64,000 bases of DNA from Klebsiella pneumoniae. Its GTDB lineage: Bacteria; Pseudomonadota; Gammaproteobacteria; Pseudomonadales; UBA5518. Below the pieces are notes generated by a model. That model did not search any database, was not told where the DNA came from, and saw nothing but the letters and a program-made list of their open reading frames with translations. The number at the start of each line of letters is the position of its first letter. The first letter of the stretch is position 1. Shown in pieces: positions 34,448-42,821 of this stretch. A program made the position numbers and the translations under genes. The stretch spans positions 1-64,000 of the forward strand of contig CAMAXE010000009.1 of the NCBI GenBank assembly GCA_945862145.1, written 5' to 3'.

Positions 34448-35046
34448 GAACGCTGATCTCCCGGGTGCTGCTGGCGGCGGTGCTTCTGGGCTGCGGTGCG
34501 GTGGCACATGCTGCCACCGACACCGCCGTCTTCGCTGGCGGCTGTTTCTGGTGCGTGGAAGCCGACTTCGACACTCTGCCGGGTGTGATCTCTACCACCT
34601 CGGGCTACACCGGCGGTCAGGTGCCGAATCCCAGTTACGAGCAGGTTGCAGCCAAACACACCGGACACGCCGAGGTGGTGCGTGTGGTGTTTGATCCGCA
34701 GCGTGTGAGCTACGCCCAACTGGTGGAGTTCTTCTGGCGGAGCATCGACCCCACCACCGTAGACCAGCAGTTCTGCGATGTGGGAAGCCCGTACCGCACC
34801 GCCATTTTCGTGCGTGGCGAGGAGCAGCGCGCCACGGCTGAAGCGTCGTTGGCGGCCTTACAGAAGAGCAAGCCTTTCAAGGAAGACATCGTCACCGGGA
34901 TCGTGGATGCGGGGCCGTTTTATCCGGCAGAGGATTACCATCAGGACTACTACCGCAAGAACCCGGTGCGTTACGGCTACTACCGGTTTGGCTGCGGGCG
35001 TGATCAGCGAGTAAAGGCTCTGTGGGGACAGAGCGTGGAGCACTGA
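34444..35046 (+). CDS. msrA: Peptide-methionine (S)-S-oxide reductase, exported
   Basis: A 200-residue MsrA. The catalytic Cys34 lies in FAGGCFWCVEADFD; other landmarks are GYTGGQVPNPSYEQV, GHAEVVRVVFDP and EDYHQDYYRKNP. The N-terminal 24 residues (ISRVLLAAVLLGCGAVAHAA) form a signal peptide, possibly lipoprotein-like at LLGC. With the overlapping msrB it makes an exported repair pair covering both sulfoxide stereoisomers. The convergent RIO kinase gene ends 7 bp downstream. Confidence 0.95.
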   Translation: MRTLISRVLLAAVLLGCGAVAHAATDTAVFAGGCFWCVEADFDTLPGVISTTSGYTGGQVPNPSYEQVAAKHTGHAEVVRVVFDPQRVSYAQLVEFFWRSIDPTTVDQQFCDVGSPYRTAIFVRGEEQRATAEASLAALQKSKPFKEDIVTGIVDAGPFYPAEDYHQDYYRKNPVRYGYYRFGCGRDQRVKALWGQSVEH

Positions 35047-35053
35047 GGCGCTC

Positions 35054-35857
35054 TCAGCTCTCCTCTTCGCGCGCGGCGAGCCGCTCGCGTCGCCGTTCGT
35101 CTTCCAGCCGGACGTCCTCGATATTCTTGAGCACGGCGTCCAGATCGACCGGCACGTCGACTTCCTCCACGCGACCGGTCAAGGCCATGCCCGGACTAAG
35201 CGTGCCGGCCTCGTAGTGCTGCCAGATTTCCCGCCCGAAGGCCGTGCCGCGCAGCGCCGGGGCGAATTGTCCGAGGTAGAGAGCGAGGTTGTCGGCGTCA
35301 CGCTCGAGCATGCGGGCGGCGTGGTTGTTGCCCGCGGCATCGACGGCCTGCGGGAGGTCGATGATTACCGGGCCCTCGACGCCCACCAGAATATTGAATT
35401 CCGAGAGATCGCCGTGAACCAGCCCGGCGCAGAGCATGCGGACTACCTGATCGATCAGGAGGTCGTGATAACCGCTGGCCAGCTCTTCCGAGAGGTCGAG
35501 GTCCGCGAGCCGCGGGGCGGCATCGCCGTGCTCGTCGGCCACCATGTCCATCAGCAGGACGCCCTCGAAGAAGCCGTGTGCCCGCGGCACGCGCACCCCG
35601 GCGGCGGCCAGCCGGTAAAGCGCCTGCACTTCGGCGCTCTGCCACGCCGATTCCGTCTCGCGACGGCCAAAGCGGGAGCCTTTCTCCATGGCCCGCGCGC
35701 GACGGCTGCCCTTGACCTTGCGGCCCTCGCGGTACTCCACCGCCTGACGGAAGCTCCGCTGTTCGGCTTCCTTGTAGACCTTGGCGCAGCGCACCTGGTC
35801 GCCGCAGCGCACCACGTAGACCGCCGCCTCCTTGCCGCTTTTCAGTTGCCGCAGCAC
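35054..35857 (-). CDS. RIO-type serine protein kinase (N-terminus uncertain)
   Basis: A RIO1-family kinase of 267 residues from GTG 35857. Catalytic features are intact: the ATP-binding SGKEAAVYVVRCGD with Lys in CAKVYKEA, the catalytic loop LVHGDLSEFNILV and the metal-binding IIDLPQAVD. Bacterial RIO kinases usually have about 20 more residues first. That sequence is present in frame upstream (RIPPRLEPLLEDGIVDEV), but no ATG, GTG or TTG exists between it and a stop codon near 35938; only CTG and ATC codons are available. Either translation starts unusually, or the first residues are lost. The 5' end overlaps the promoter region of the divergent DUF3047 gene. Confidence 0.85.
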   Translation of the reverse strand: MLRQLKSGKEAAVYVVRCGDQVRCAKVYKEAEQRSFRQAVEYREGRKVKGSRRARAMEKGSRFGRRETESAWQSAEVQALYRLAAAGVRVPRAHGFFEGVLLMDMVADEHGDAAPRLADLDLSEELASGYHDLLIDQVVRMLCAGLVHGDLSEFNILVGVEGPVIIDLPQAVDAAGNNHAARMLERDADNLALYLGQFAPALRGTAFGREIWQHYEAGTLSPGMALTGRVEEVDVPVDLDAVLKNIEDVRLEDERRRERLAAREEES

Positions 35858-35937
35858 CTCGTCGACGATACCGTCCTCGAGTAGGGGTTCCAGTCTTGGC
35901 GGGATGCGTTGGCGTGCGATGGGGGCGATCTGCGGCT

Positions 35938-36654
35938 ATGAAGGACGACGCGAGTATACGTGAGCGGTTGCGGCAACTGCTGCTGCTCACAGCGCTGCTA
36001 TGTCAGGTCGGGCTTTTGACGGCCTCTGCGAAGTCCGGGGATGTGCCGGTAGCCAGTTTCGGCGCCGGTGACCTCTCTGGCTGGGAGAGCCGCTCCTTCC
36101 TCGGCGAGACTGTGTACGGTTTGCGCGAGGGCGGGCTCTGCGCCGAGAGCCGGGCCAGCGCCTCGGGCCTCTTCCGGCCGATCCGCATAGACCTGCAGCA
36201 GACGCCGATCCTGCACTGGTCCTGGAAAGTGGACCGCAGCCTGCCGCCGGCAGACGAGCGCAGCAAACCCGGCGACGACTACGCGGCCCGGATCTACGTG
36301 GTTTTTTCCGGGGGTATGCTCTTCTGGCGCACCCGGGCGATTAACTATGTCTGGTCGGCCGCCGAGCGCCCGGGCGCCACGTGGCCCAATGCCTTCACGG
36401 CAAGTGCGCAGATGATGGCGGTGCAGGGCGCTCAGGCCCAGGTCGGCGTCTGGCGCCATGAATCGCGCGATGTGCGGGCGGATTTCATCAGGCTTTTTGG
36501 CGTCGACATCCGCTATGCCGATGCGGTTGCGATCATGAGCGATACCGACAATGGCGGCGGCCGGACTGCCGCCTGCTACGGCGATATCTGGTTCCAGGCT
36601 GCGCCTCGCGAAGGGCCTCGCGAAGGCGGGACAGCAAAGCCCGCCCCGGGTTAG
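35938..36654 (+). CDS. DUF3047-family exported protein
   Basis: A 238-residue protein from ATG 35938. Residues ~10-32 form a signal peptide or anchor (RLRQLLLLTALLCQVGLLTA). The mature part matches DUF3047: ILHWSWKVDRSLPPADERS, DDYAARIYVVFSGG, AINYVWSAAERPG, VDIRYADAVAIMSDTDN and AACYGDIWF. Its function is unknown; the fold is probably a carbohydrate-binding-like beta-sandwich. It reads divergently from the RIO kinase, sharing only ~80 bp. The next gene starts 37 bp downstream. Confidence 0.8.
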   Translation: MKDDASIRERLRQLLLLTALLCQVGLLTASAKSGDVPVASFGAGDLSGWESRSFLGETVYGLREGGLCAESRASASGLFRPIRIDLQQTPILHWSWKVDRSLPPADERSKPGDDYAARIYVVFSGGMLFWRTRAINYVWSAAERPGATWPNAFTASAQMMAVQGAQAQVGVWRHESRDVRADFIRLFGVDIRYADAVAIMSDTDNGGGRTAACYGDIWFQAAPREGPREGGTAKPAPG

Positions 36655-36691
36655 CATGAAGTCACGAATATGGGTTCGAGAGGCTTTTTCC

Positions 36692-37411
36692 ATGCAGGGC
36701 AACAAGACCCTTCCCGCACTGGTGCTGGGGCTCTGCCTGATGTGTGGTCTGGGCGCGCTCGGTTACCTGCTCGGTCACTCGGCGATCCGCGTGAAGGAAT
36801 ATGAGCGCACTGTGGCGGTGAAAGGGCTCTCCGAGCGTGAGTATCCCGCCGACACCGTGATCTGGCCGATCCAGTTCTCGACCGCCAACAACGAGCTCTC
36901 GGGGCTCTACGGCACCATCGAGACCAACACCACCGCGATCCGCGGCTACCTTGCGCAACATGGCGTGCAGGAAGTCGAGATCACGGTGGCGCCGCCGGTC
37001 ATTGTCGATAAGGCGGCCCAGCGCTATGGCGAGGGTCCGCGGGCCGAGTTCCGTTACACCGCCCTGCAAACGGTCACGGTGTATTCCGCCAACGTCGAGA
37101 AGGTGCGTGGCGTGATGACGGGGCTGGCCGAGTTGGGCCGTCAGGGCATCGCGCTCACCGGTGGCGAATACGACAATGCGCCGGAGTATCTCTTTACCCG
37201 GCTGAACGACGTCAAGCCGGAAATGATCCAGGAAGCCACCAACAAGGCCCGCGAGGTGGCGCAGAAATTCGCCACCGATTCCGCCAGCACGTTGGGCAAG
37301 ATCCGCTCGGCCTCGCAGGGTCAGTTCACCATCGAACCACGCGACAAGAACAACCCTCACATCAAGAAAGTGCGCGTGGTTTCCACCGTTGAGTACTACC
37401 TCTCCGACTGA
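36692..37411 (+). CDS. SIMPL-domain (DUF541) protein
   Basis: A 239-residue protein with one N-terminal transmembrane/signal helix (LPALVLGLCLMCGLGALGYL) and a periplasmic SIMPL domain: TVAVKGLSEREYPADTVIW, GIALTGGEYDNAPEYLFTRL, EMIQEATNKAREVAQKFATD and KVRVVSTVEYYL. The family is widespread in the envelope, with no settled role; some members form channel-like oligomers or aid signalling. ATG 36692 has AGAGG nine bases upstream and was preferred to ATG 36656. The next gene overlaps its last 23 bases. Confidence 0.85.
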   Translation: MQGNKTLPALVLGLCLMCGLGALGYLLGHSAIRVKEYERTVAVKGLSEREYPADTVIWPIQFSTANNELSGLYGTIETNTTAIRGYLAQHGVQEVEITVAPPVIVDKAAQRYGEGPRAEFRYTALQTVTVYSANVEKVRGVMTGLAELGRQGIALTGGEYDNAPEYLFTRLNDVKPEMIQEATNKAREVAQKFATDSASTLGKIRSASQGQFTIEPRDKNNPHIKKVRVVSTVEYYLSD

Positions 37412-38654
37412 GCAGCCCCGCCGCGGCCTGTTCGCGCTGATTGGGCCGGGGTTGCTGATCGCCGCCACGGGCGTGGGCGCGGGCGATCTTGCCACGGCGG
37501 CATTCGCGGGCAGCCAGCTCGGCACCACGATCCTGTGGGCTGCTGCGCTCGGTGCTTTTCTCAAATTCGTGATCAATGAAGGCCTGGCCCGCTGGCAGCT
37601 CGCCACCGGCGAGACACTGATCGAGGGCGCGGTCCGCCACGGTGGACGCTGGCTCGCCTGGGTCTTCCTCCCCTATCTCTGGTTGTGGTCCTTTTTCGTC
37701 GGCTCTGCGCTCATGGCCGGCTGCGGTGTTGCGCTGCATGCGCTGCTGCCGCTGGTTGATGACCCCGAGCGAGGGAAGATCCTCTACGGTGTCATGAGCA
37801 GCCTGTTGGGGCTCGCGCTGGTGTGGGGCGGGGGATTCCGCAATTTCGAGAAGGCCATGAGCGCCTGCGTGGTGCTGATGGTCGCCAGCATCCTGGTGAT
37901 GGCGATGGTGTTGTGGCCCGGCTGGGAGCCGGTTCTGCGCGGGCTTATGGTCCCTGCCATCCCGTCAGTCGAGAGCGGAGGGCTGCGCTGGACGGTGGCG
38001 ATGATGGGCGGTGTTGGCGGCACGCTCACCATGCTCTGCTACGGCTACTGGATCCGCGAGGCGGGGCGTCGCTCGCTGGCTGACCTGCGCACCTGCCGCA
38101 TCGATCTCGCGTTTGCTTACGGGATGACCGCGCTCTTCGCGATGGCGATGGTGATCGTGGGCAGTGCCACCCCACTCGAAGGCAGCGGCGCCCGGCTGCT
38201 GCTGCAACTTGCCGAACAATTGGGGGCGGCGCTGGGGCCTGCCGGGCGAGTGCTTTTCCTGCTGGGCGTGCTCGGCGCCGTGGTGAGCAGTCTGCTCGGT
38301 GTGTGGCAGTCGGTTCCGTATCTGTTTGCGGATCTGTGGTCGCTGGCGCGTGACGGGGTGCAAGGGCAGGGTGCGCGCGGCCCCGTCGATACCCGTGCCA
38401 CGCCCTATCGCATCTATCTGCTGTTGCTCGCCACGGTGCCCATGATCGGCCTGCTTGTGAGCTTCAAGGAAATGCAGCGCCTCTATGCCACCGTGGGTGC
38501 AACCATCGTGCCGCTGCTGGCACTTGCACTGCTGCTGATGAACGGCCGCAGGGACTGGGTCGGTAAAGCGGGAAATCGCCCGCTCACGGCCTTGGTGCTG
38601 GTGGGTGCCTTGGCGTTTTTTGCGGTGCTTGGGTGGTCCGGGCTGGCGGATTGA
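37389..38654 (+). CDS. Nramp-related membrane transporter lacking canonical metal motifs
   Basis: A 421-residue protein with about 11 membrane helices and the general layout of the Nramp/LeuT fold. Helix 1 is GPGLLIAATGVGAGDLATAA: the DPGN metal-binding motif of true Nramp proteins is replaced by GVGAGD (residues ~28-33). Helix 6 (MMGGVGGTLTMLCYGYW, near 205-221) lacks the MPH motif. It therefore probably carries something other than Mn2+/Fe2+. Helix 3 onwards (FVINEGLARWQLATGET) is conserved in this subgroup. The start is TTG 37389, inside the end of the SIMPL gene; no in-frame ATG lies near enough to replace it. Confidence 0.78.
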   Translation: MSTTSPTEQPRRGLFALIGPGLLIAATGVGAGDLATAAFAGSQLGTTILWAAALGAFLKFVINEGLARWQLATGETLIEGAVRHGGRWLAWVFLPYLWLWSFFVGSALMAGCGVALHALLPLVDDPERGKILYGVMSSLLGLALVWGGGFRNFEKAMSACVVLMVASILVMAMVLWPGWEPVLRGLMVPAIPSVESGGLRWTVAMMGGVGGTLTMLCYGYWIREAGRRSLADLRTCRIDLAFAYGMTALFAMAMVIVGSATPLEGSGARLLLQLAEQLGAALGPAGRVLFLLGVLGAVVSSLLGVWQSVPYLFADLWSLARDGVQGQGARGPVDTRATPYRIYLLLLATVPMIGLLVSFKEMQRLYATVGATIVPLLALALLLMNGRRDWVGKAGNRPLTALVLVGALAFFAVLGWSGLAD

Positions 38655-38717
38655 GTCGTAGCTGCTTACCGATCATTCACTTGCCCGCGGGCGACACGCC
38701 CCAATAATGGAGCATTC

Positions 38718-39950
38718 ATGCAGGAGCCTTTGGTCATGGACCGCTATATCGTTATTTCATCAGATTGCCACGCGGGTCTGCCCGGGCATATGTACCGCGA
38801 GTACGTCGATCCCGCGCTCCGTGAGACATTCGATCTCGCCTATCCTATCCAGGCGCAGCGCATCAAGGCCGCGGAAAAAGCCTTCCTGATCCAGGAGATC
38901 AACGACCAGTGGCGCTCGGGCATCGAGCAGCAACTCACGGGCGCCTGGGATCATGACGAGCGCATTCGCATGCTCGATGCCGATGGCATCGCCGGCGAGG
39001 TGATCTTTGTCGACGGCGTCACCGAGATGAACACACCACCCTTCGGCGCGGGCTTGAGCCTGCCCACCAAGGATGTGATCCCCGATCTGCAATGGGCCGG
39101 TGCGCGCGCCCACAACCGCTGGCTCGCCGAGCTTTGCGCACAAGCGCCTGCGCGGCATTTCGGTGTATCGGTGATGCCCGTTTTGTGGGATGTTGAACTC
39201 GCGGTGAAGGAGCTTCGCATCGCACATGCCGCGGGTCTGCGCGGTGCGATGATCCCCAACCTCACCGCGCCTTTTCCGCTCTACCATCACCGCCGCTACG
39301 AGCCCTTCTGGGAGGCCTGCGAGCAGTTGGGCATGGTGGTGTGCTTTCATTCGGGCGCTGCACCCAACGAGGAATTCTTCGGTCCCGGCTGGCCCGAGAA
39401 AGCCGACGCCGATTACCCGGGTGCCATGGGCATCTACGTCTCCGAGATTCTCTGGTGGACCTACCGTCCGCTCACGTTCCTGATCTGGGGCGGTGTGTTC
39501 GAGCGTTTCCCGCGGCTGAAAGTGAGCTTCACCGAGACCGGCTGCGGCTGGATGTTGCCGCCGTACCTGCGGCTGCTGGATCACAACTACCATGACGTGC
39601 AGTTCTCCGCGAAGCTGGGCGACTTCCACTCGCATCTGTCGATGTCGCCGAGCGATTACTTCCGGCGCAATGTGGCGATCGGCCAGTCTTGCATGCCGCG
39701 TTCCGACGCCGAGATGCGCCATGAGATCGGCCTGCCGCAGCTCATGTGGGGCAGCGATTACCCGCATCCCGAGGGCTGCTGGCCGCACACGGCGCCGCAT
39801 CTGCAGAAGACCTTCTCGGGTCTTCCCGATGCCGACATCGCCGCGATCCTCGGCGAGAACGCGATCCGTTTCTACGGCTTCGACCGCGATGCACTCGCGG
39901 GCGTGGCTTCCCGCATCGGCCCGCGCCGTGCGGACTTCAATCCCATCTGA
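38718..39950 (+). CDS. Amidohydrolase-2 family hydrolase/decarboxylase
   Basis: A 410-residue TIM-barrel metalloprotein. Landmarks are VISSDCHAGLPG near the N-terminus (where HxH would be, here DCH), VCFHSGAA with a metal-binding His, and LMWGSDYPHPEGCWP with the catalytic Asp. The family includes ring- and side-chain-degrading hydrolases and decarboxylases acting in aromatic and steroid catabolism. ATG 38718 has GGAG five bases upstream; ATG 38736 (MDRYIVISSD) is equally possible, with AGGAG nine bases upstream. A Rieske oxygenase gene follows 13 bp later, so both likely act on one substrate. Confidence 0.85.
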   Translation: MQEPLVMDRYIVISSDCHAGLPGHMYREYVDPALRETFDLAYPIQAQRIKAAEKAFLIQEINDQWRSGIEQQLTGAWDHDERIRMLDADGIAGEVIFVDGVTEMNTPPFGAGLSLPTKDVIPDLQWAGARAHNRWLAELCAQAPARHFGVSVMPVLWDVELAVKELRIAHAAGLRGAMIPNLTAPFPLYHHRRYEPFWEACEQLGMVVCFHSGAAPNEEFFGPGWPEKADADYPGAMGIYVSEILWWTYRPLTFLIWGGVFERFPRLKVSFTETGCGWMLPPYLRLLDHNYHDVQFSAKLGDFHSHLSMSPSDYFRRNVAIGQSCMPRSDAEMRHEIGLPQLMWGSDYPHPEGCWPHTAPHLQKTFSGLPDADIAAILGENAIRFYGFDRDALAGVASRIGPRRADFNPI

Positions 39951-39963
39951 CAGAGGTATCCCT

Positions 39964-40977
39964 ATGGGCAAGCGTTACGATTTCCCGATTCCCTTCGGCT
40001 GGTATGCCGTCAGCCTCGCGCGCGATCTTGCGGTGGGCGAGGTGAAGCCGATTCACTACTTCGGCCGTGAACTGGTGCTGTTCCGCTCCGAGACCGGCGA
40101 GGCGAAACTCCTCGATGCCTACTGCCCGCACCTGGGCGCCCACCTTGGGCACGGCGGCAAGGTGAAGGGCGAGCATCTGGCCTGCCCCTTCCACGGCTGG
40201 GAGTTCAGCGGCGAGGGCGTGTGCAAGCACATCCCCTACGCGAAGAACATGCCCCCGCGCGCCGACGGCAAGCAGACTGTCCACGCTTATCCGGTGCAGG
40301 AGAGCAGCGGCGTGGTGTGGGCCTGGTATCACCCCGATCTGGTCGCACCGAGCTTTGAGCTCGATACAGTGCCCGAGGTGGGCGATGCGGGCTGGACGGA
40401 TTTCCGCGTCTACGAATGGACCGTCAATACCGTCATCCAGGAGGCCGCCGAGAACGCAGCCGACGCTGCGCATTTCGTCTACGTCCACACCGCCCAGGAC
40501 ATCCCCCGCGGAGAGATCACGCACGAGGGTCATAAGCGTTTCGCGCGCTACGTGGGCAAAACGGCTGATATGGACGAGAACGGCAACATCGACACCACCG
40601 GTACGCGCTGGCGCGAAACCGTACTCGAGACCTCGAACTGCGGGCCGGGCATGACGCGTCAGCGTTTCATGGGGCTCTGCGACACCATCCAGATGGGGCT
40701 TGTGACGCCCATCGATGACCAGAGCATGCATCTGCGCTTCTGCTTCATCCAGCCGCAGGGCCTGAACCCGCTGCAGGAGTTCATCGCCCAGGCGCTCACC
40801 GATGAGATTTCGCGGCAGGTGGAGCAGGACATCCCGATCTGGAACAACAAGATCTTCCAGCCGAACCCCATCCTCTGCGACGGTGACGGGCCTATCGCTC
40901 AGTTTCGGCGCTGGTTTTCGCAGTTCTATGCGAAGCCCTCGGGCGAGGATGCGCTGAAGATCCGCGCGGTGTCCTGA
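39964..40977 (+). CDS. Rieske non-heme iron oxygenase (KshA/DAF-36-like)
   Basis: A 337-residue oxygenase component. The Rieske 2Fe-2S ligands are Cys54/His56 (AYCPHLGAH) and Cys74/His77 (CPFHGWEF). The catalytic domain has the mononuclear iron motif in ENAADAAHFVYVH around residue 165-177. Length and the bridge region (GRELVLFRSETGE, VHAYPVQESSGVVWAWYHPD) resemble 3-ketosteroid 9-alpha-hydroxylase and cholesterol 7-desaturase rather than ring-dihydroxylating enzymes with beta subunits, an assignment by memory. A reductase partner is not encoded nearby. The gene shares an operon with the upstream amidohydrolase. Confidence 0.87.
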   Translation: MGKRYDFPIPFGWYAVSLARDLAVGEVKPIHYFGRELVLFRSETGEAKLLDAYCPHLGAHLGHGGKVKGEHLACPFHGWEFSGEGVCKHIPYAKNMPPRADGKQTVHAYPVQESSGVVWAWYHPDLVAPSFELDTVPEVGDAGWTDFRVYEWTVNTVIQEAAENAADAAHFVYVHTAQDIPRGEITHEGHKRFARYVGKTADMDENGNIDTTGTRWRETVLETSNCGPGMTRQRFMGLCDTIQMGLVTPIDDQSMHLRFCFIQPQGLNPLQEFIAQALTDEISRQVEQDIPIWNNKIFQPNPILCDGDGPIAQFRRWFSQFYAKPSGEDALKIRAVS

Positions 40978-40991
40978 TCGCGCGCCTCGCT

Positions 40992-41012
40992 GCCCCGGCG
41001 CTCAGTCGGGGC
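40992..41012. terminator. Hairpin between Rieske oxygenase and rhlE
   Basis: GCCCCG/CGGGGC stem (40992-40997 and 41007-41012) with a 9-base loop, followed on the plus strand by GGCTTTTC. It lies just past the Rieske stop and overlaps the end of the convergent rhlE gene. Confidence 0.4.
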
Positions 41013-42306
41013 GGCTTTTCTGGCGTGATCGCCGGCCGGTTGCGGGGGCAGCGGATTTACTCCCGGTCTTCTTTTTCTTCTTTTTCTTTTCGGGTTTCGC
41101 CTTGTCCTTGAGTGCATTTTTGCCCTCAGGCCGCGCCGGCGGAGGTTTGTTCGGTCCGGTCGCGGGCACCCGGTGCTTGGGTTCGAATCCTTCCACTTCG
41201 CGCCGCGGCAGTTGCTTGCCGATCAGCGTCTCTATGGCGGAGAGCTGCAGGGCTTCATCCGCGCAGATCAGCGTGATTGCCTCGCCCACCTCGCCCGCGC
41301 GGGCCGTACGCCCGATGCGGTGCACATAGCCCTCGGGGTTCACGGGAAGATCGAGGTTCACCACCAGCGGAAGCGAGGTGATGTCGAGCCCGCGCGCGGC
41401 CACGTCGGTTGCCACTAATACCTGGGTTTCCCCGGCATTGAAGCGCCGTAGCGCCGCGAGCCGCGCGTGCTGCGGAATCTCGCCGTGAATCGCATCGCTG
41501 CTGACGTTGGAGTAGCGAAGGCTGGTCAGCACTTCGTCCACGCGCTTGCGGGTCTTCGCAAACACCAGCAGTCGTGGCCAGCGCCGTGTGCGCAGCAGGT
41601 AGCAGAAGAGTTCGAGTTTGCGCTGCTTGTCGCAGGGGATCAGTGACTGGCGGATCGCGCTTACGGTGGTGTTGCGCGGGCTGGCGTCGATTTCCATCGG
41701 GTAGTGCAGCAACGTGGCGGCCAGCGCCCGGATCGGGTCCGAGAATGTTGCCGAGAAGAGCATCGTCTGACGGCGCTTCGGCAGCATCGCGAGGATTTCG
41801 CCGATTTCACGGCTGAAGCCCATGTCGAGCATGCGGTCGGCCTCGTCCAGCACAAGAAGCCTGATCCCGCTCAGTCGCAGCGCGTTCTTGGTCTGCAGAT
41901 CCAGCAGACGCCCCGGCGTGGCGACCAGGATGTCGGCGCCGCCCCGCAGCGCCATCATTTGCGGATTCAGGCTCACGCCCCCGTAGGCTGCGTAGACCTT
42001 CATCCGGATGTGGCGGGTGTAATCCCGGAGCGTATCGGACACCTGCTGCGCCAGTTCGCGCGTTGGCACCAGCACCAGTGCATGCACGCTGTTGGGGCCC
42101 GCCGGGGGAGCCTGGGACAACAGCTGGATCAATGGCAGCGCAAAGCCTGCGGTCTTTCCGGTGCCGGTCTGGGCGGCCGCGATCAGGTCGCGCCCCGCGA
42201 GGGCCGCGGGAATGGCCTTGGTCTGGATCGGGGTGGGCGTGTGGTGGCCCAGTTCGTCGAGAGCCTTCAGCAGAGGCTCGATCAGGCCAAGATCCTTGAA
42301 GCTCAT
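41002..42306 (-). CDS. rhlE: DEAD-box RNA helicase, RhlE type
   Basis: A 434-residue helicase. Q motif and motif I: TPTPIQTKAIPAAL and AAAQTGTGKTAGF (~44-56); motif Ia PTRELAQQV; motif II VLDEADRMLDMGF; motif III SATF; motifs V/VI ATDVAARGLDI and YVHRIGRTARAG. The C-terminus is a lysine-rich tail (KPEKKKKKKKTGSKSA...) typical for RNA tethering. ATG 42306 (MSFKDLGL) was preferred over an ATG eight codons upstream because family members start there. It follows the glycine-rich RNA-binding protein gene, separated by a strong terminator. Likely roles are ribosome assembly or RNA remodelling in the cold. Confidence 0.93.
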   Translation of the reverse strand: MSFKDLGLIEPLLKALDELGHHTPTPIQTKAIPAALAGRDLIAAAQTGTGKTAGFALPLIQLLSQAPPAGPNSVHALVLVPTRELAQQVSDTLRDYTRHIRMKVYAAYGGVSLNPQMMALRGGADILVATPGRLLDLQTKNALRLSGIRLLVLDEADRMLDMGFSREIGEILAMLPKRRQTMLFSATFSDPIRALAATLLHYPMEIDASPRNTTVSAIRQSLIPCDKQRKLELFCYLLRTRRWPRLLVFAKTRKRVDEVLTSLRYSNVSSDAIHGEIPQHARLAALRRFNAGETQVLVATDVAARGLDITSLPLVVNLDLPVNPEGYVHRIGRTARAGEVGEAITLICADEALQLSAIETLIGKQLPRREVEGFEPKHRVPATGPNKPPPARPEGKNALKDKAKPEKKKKKKKTGSKSAAPATGRRSRQKSRPD

Positions 42307-42332
42307 CTCAGTACCATCGTTATCGTGCAACC

Positions 42333-42362
42333 AAAAAAAAGCCCGGACGTATCCGGGCTTTC
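42333..42362 (-). terminator. Rho-independent terminator after the RRM gene
   Basis: On the minus strand: AAGCCCGGA, loop TACG, TCCGGGCTT, then a run of eight Ts (bases 42333-42340 read as Ts). This is a textbook terminator lying 38 bp past the stop of the RNA-binding protein gene and 27 bp ahead of the rhlE start. Confidence 0.88.
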
Positions 42363-42365
42363 GTT

Positions 42366-42383
42366 GCCCCCCGTACGGGGGGC
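42366..42383. repeat. 18-bp perfect palindrome GCCCCCCGTACGGGGGGC
   Basis: A fully symmetric palindrome just before the RRM-gene terminator. As RNA it forms an 8-bp GC stem with almost no loop. Together with the terminator it makes two tandem hairpins at the 3' end of the transcript; it could stabilise the mRNA end or be a protein site. Confidence 0.7.
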
Positions 42384-42399
42384 TTGCCTGGCAAGGGCC

Positions 42400-42804
42400 T
42401 TACCAGCGACCACCGCCGCCGCCATAACCACCGCCGCCACCGCTGCCGGGGCGACCACCGCCGCCACCGCCACCGCCACCGGCACCGCCATAGCCACCAC
42501 GGCCAGCGCCGCCGCCGCCGCCGCCGGGACGACCGCCACCGCCGCCACCGGTACGCTCGCGTTCCATGGCCACGTTGACCTTGAGTGCGCGACCGCCGAC
42601 GTCACGGCCGTTAAGCTCCAGAGCTTTTTCGGCTGCTGCCTGCGTGGCGAAAGTGATGAAGGCAAAGCCCTTCGGGCGACCGGTCTCGCGATCCATGATC
42701 AGTGCGAGGTCCGTGATGTCGCCGTACTGCGAGAACAGGTCGCGCAATTGCGCCTCGTCCACGGAGTAGGGAAAATTGCCGACGTAAAGTTTGTTCTGCT
42801 GCAT
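42400..42804 (-). CDS. Glycine-rich RNA-binding protein (single RRM)
   Basis: A 134-residue protein. Residues ~5-80 form one RRM: RNP2 KLYVGNFPYS and RNP1 KGFAFITF, with NGRDVGGRALKVNVA at the end. The C-terminal 50 residues are almost pure glycine with Arg and Tyr (RGG/GYGG-like). Bacterial and cyanobacterial proteins of this kind are often cold-induced and bind single-stranded RNA. ATG 42804 follows a short gap after a 63-residue Lys-rich protein gene; GGAGCCCCAG lies upstream. A terminator follows. Confidence 0.93.
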   Translation of the reverse strand: MQQNKLYVGNFPYSVDEAQLRDLFSQYGDITDLALIMDRETGRPKGFAFITFATQAAAEKALELNGRDVGGRALKVNVAMERERTGGGGGGRPGGGGGGAGRGGYGGAGGGGGGGGGRPGSGGGGGYGGGGGRW

Positions 42805-42821
42805 CTTCTGGGGCTCCGGTT

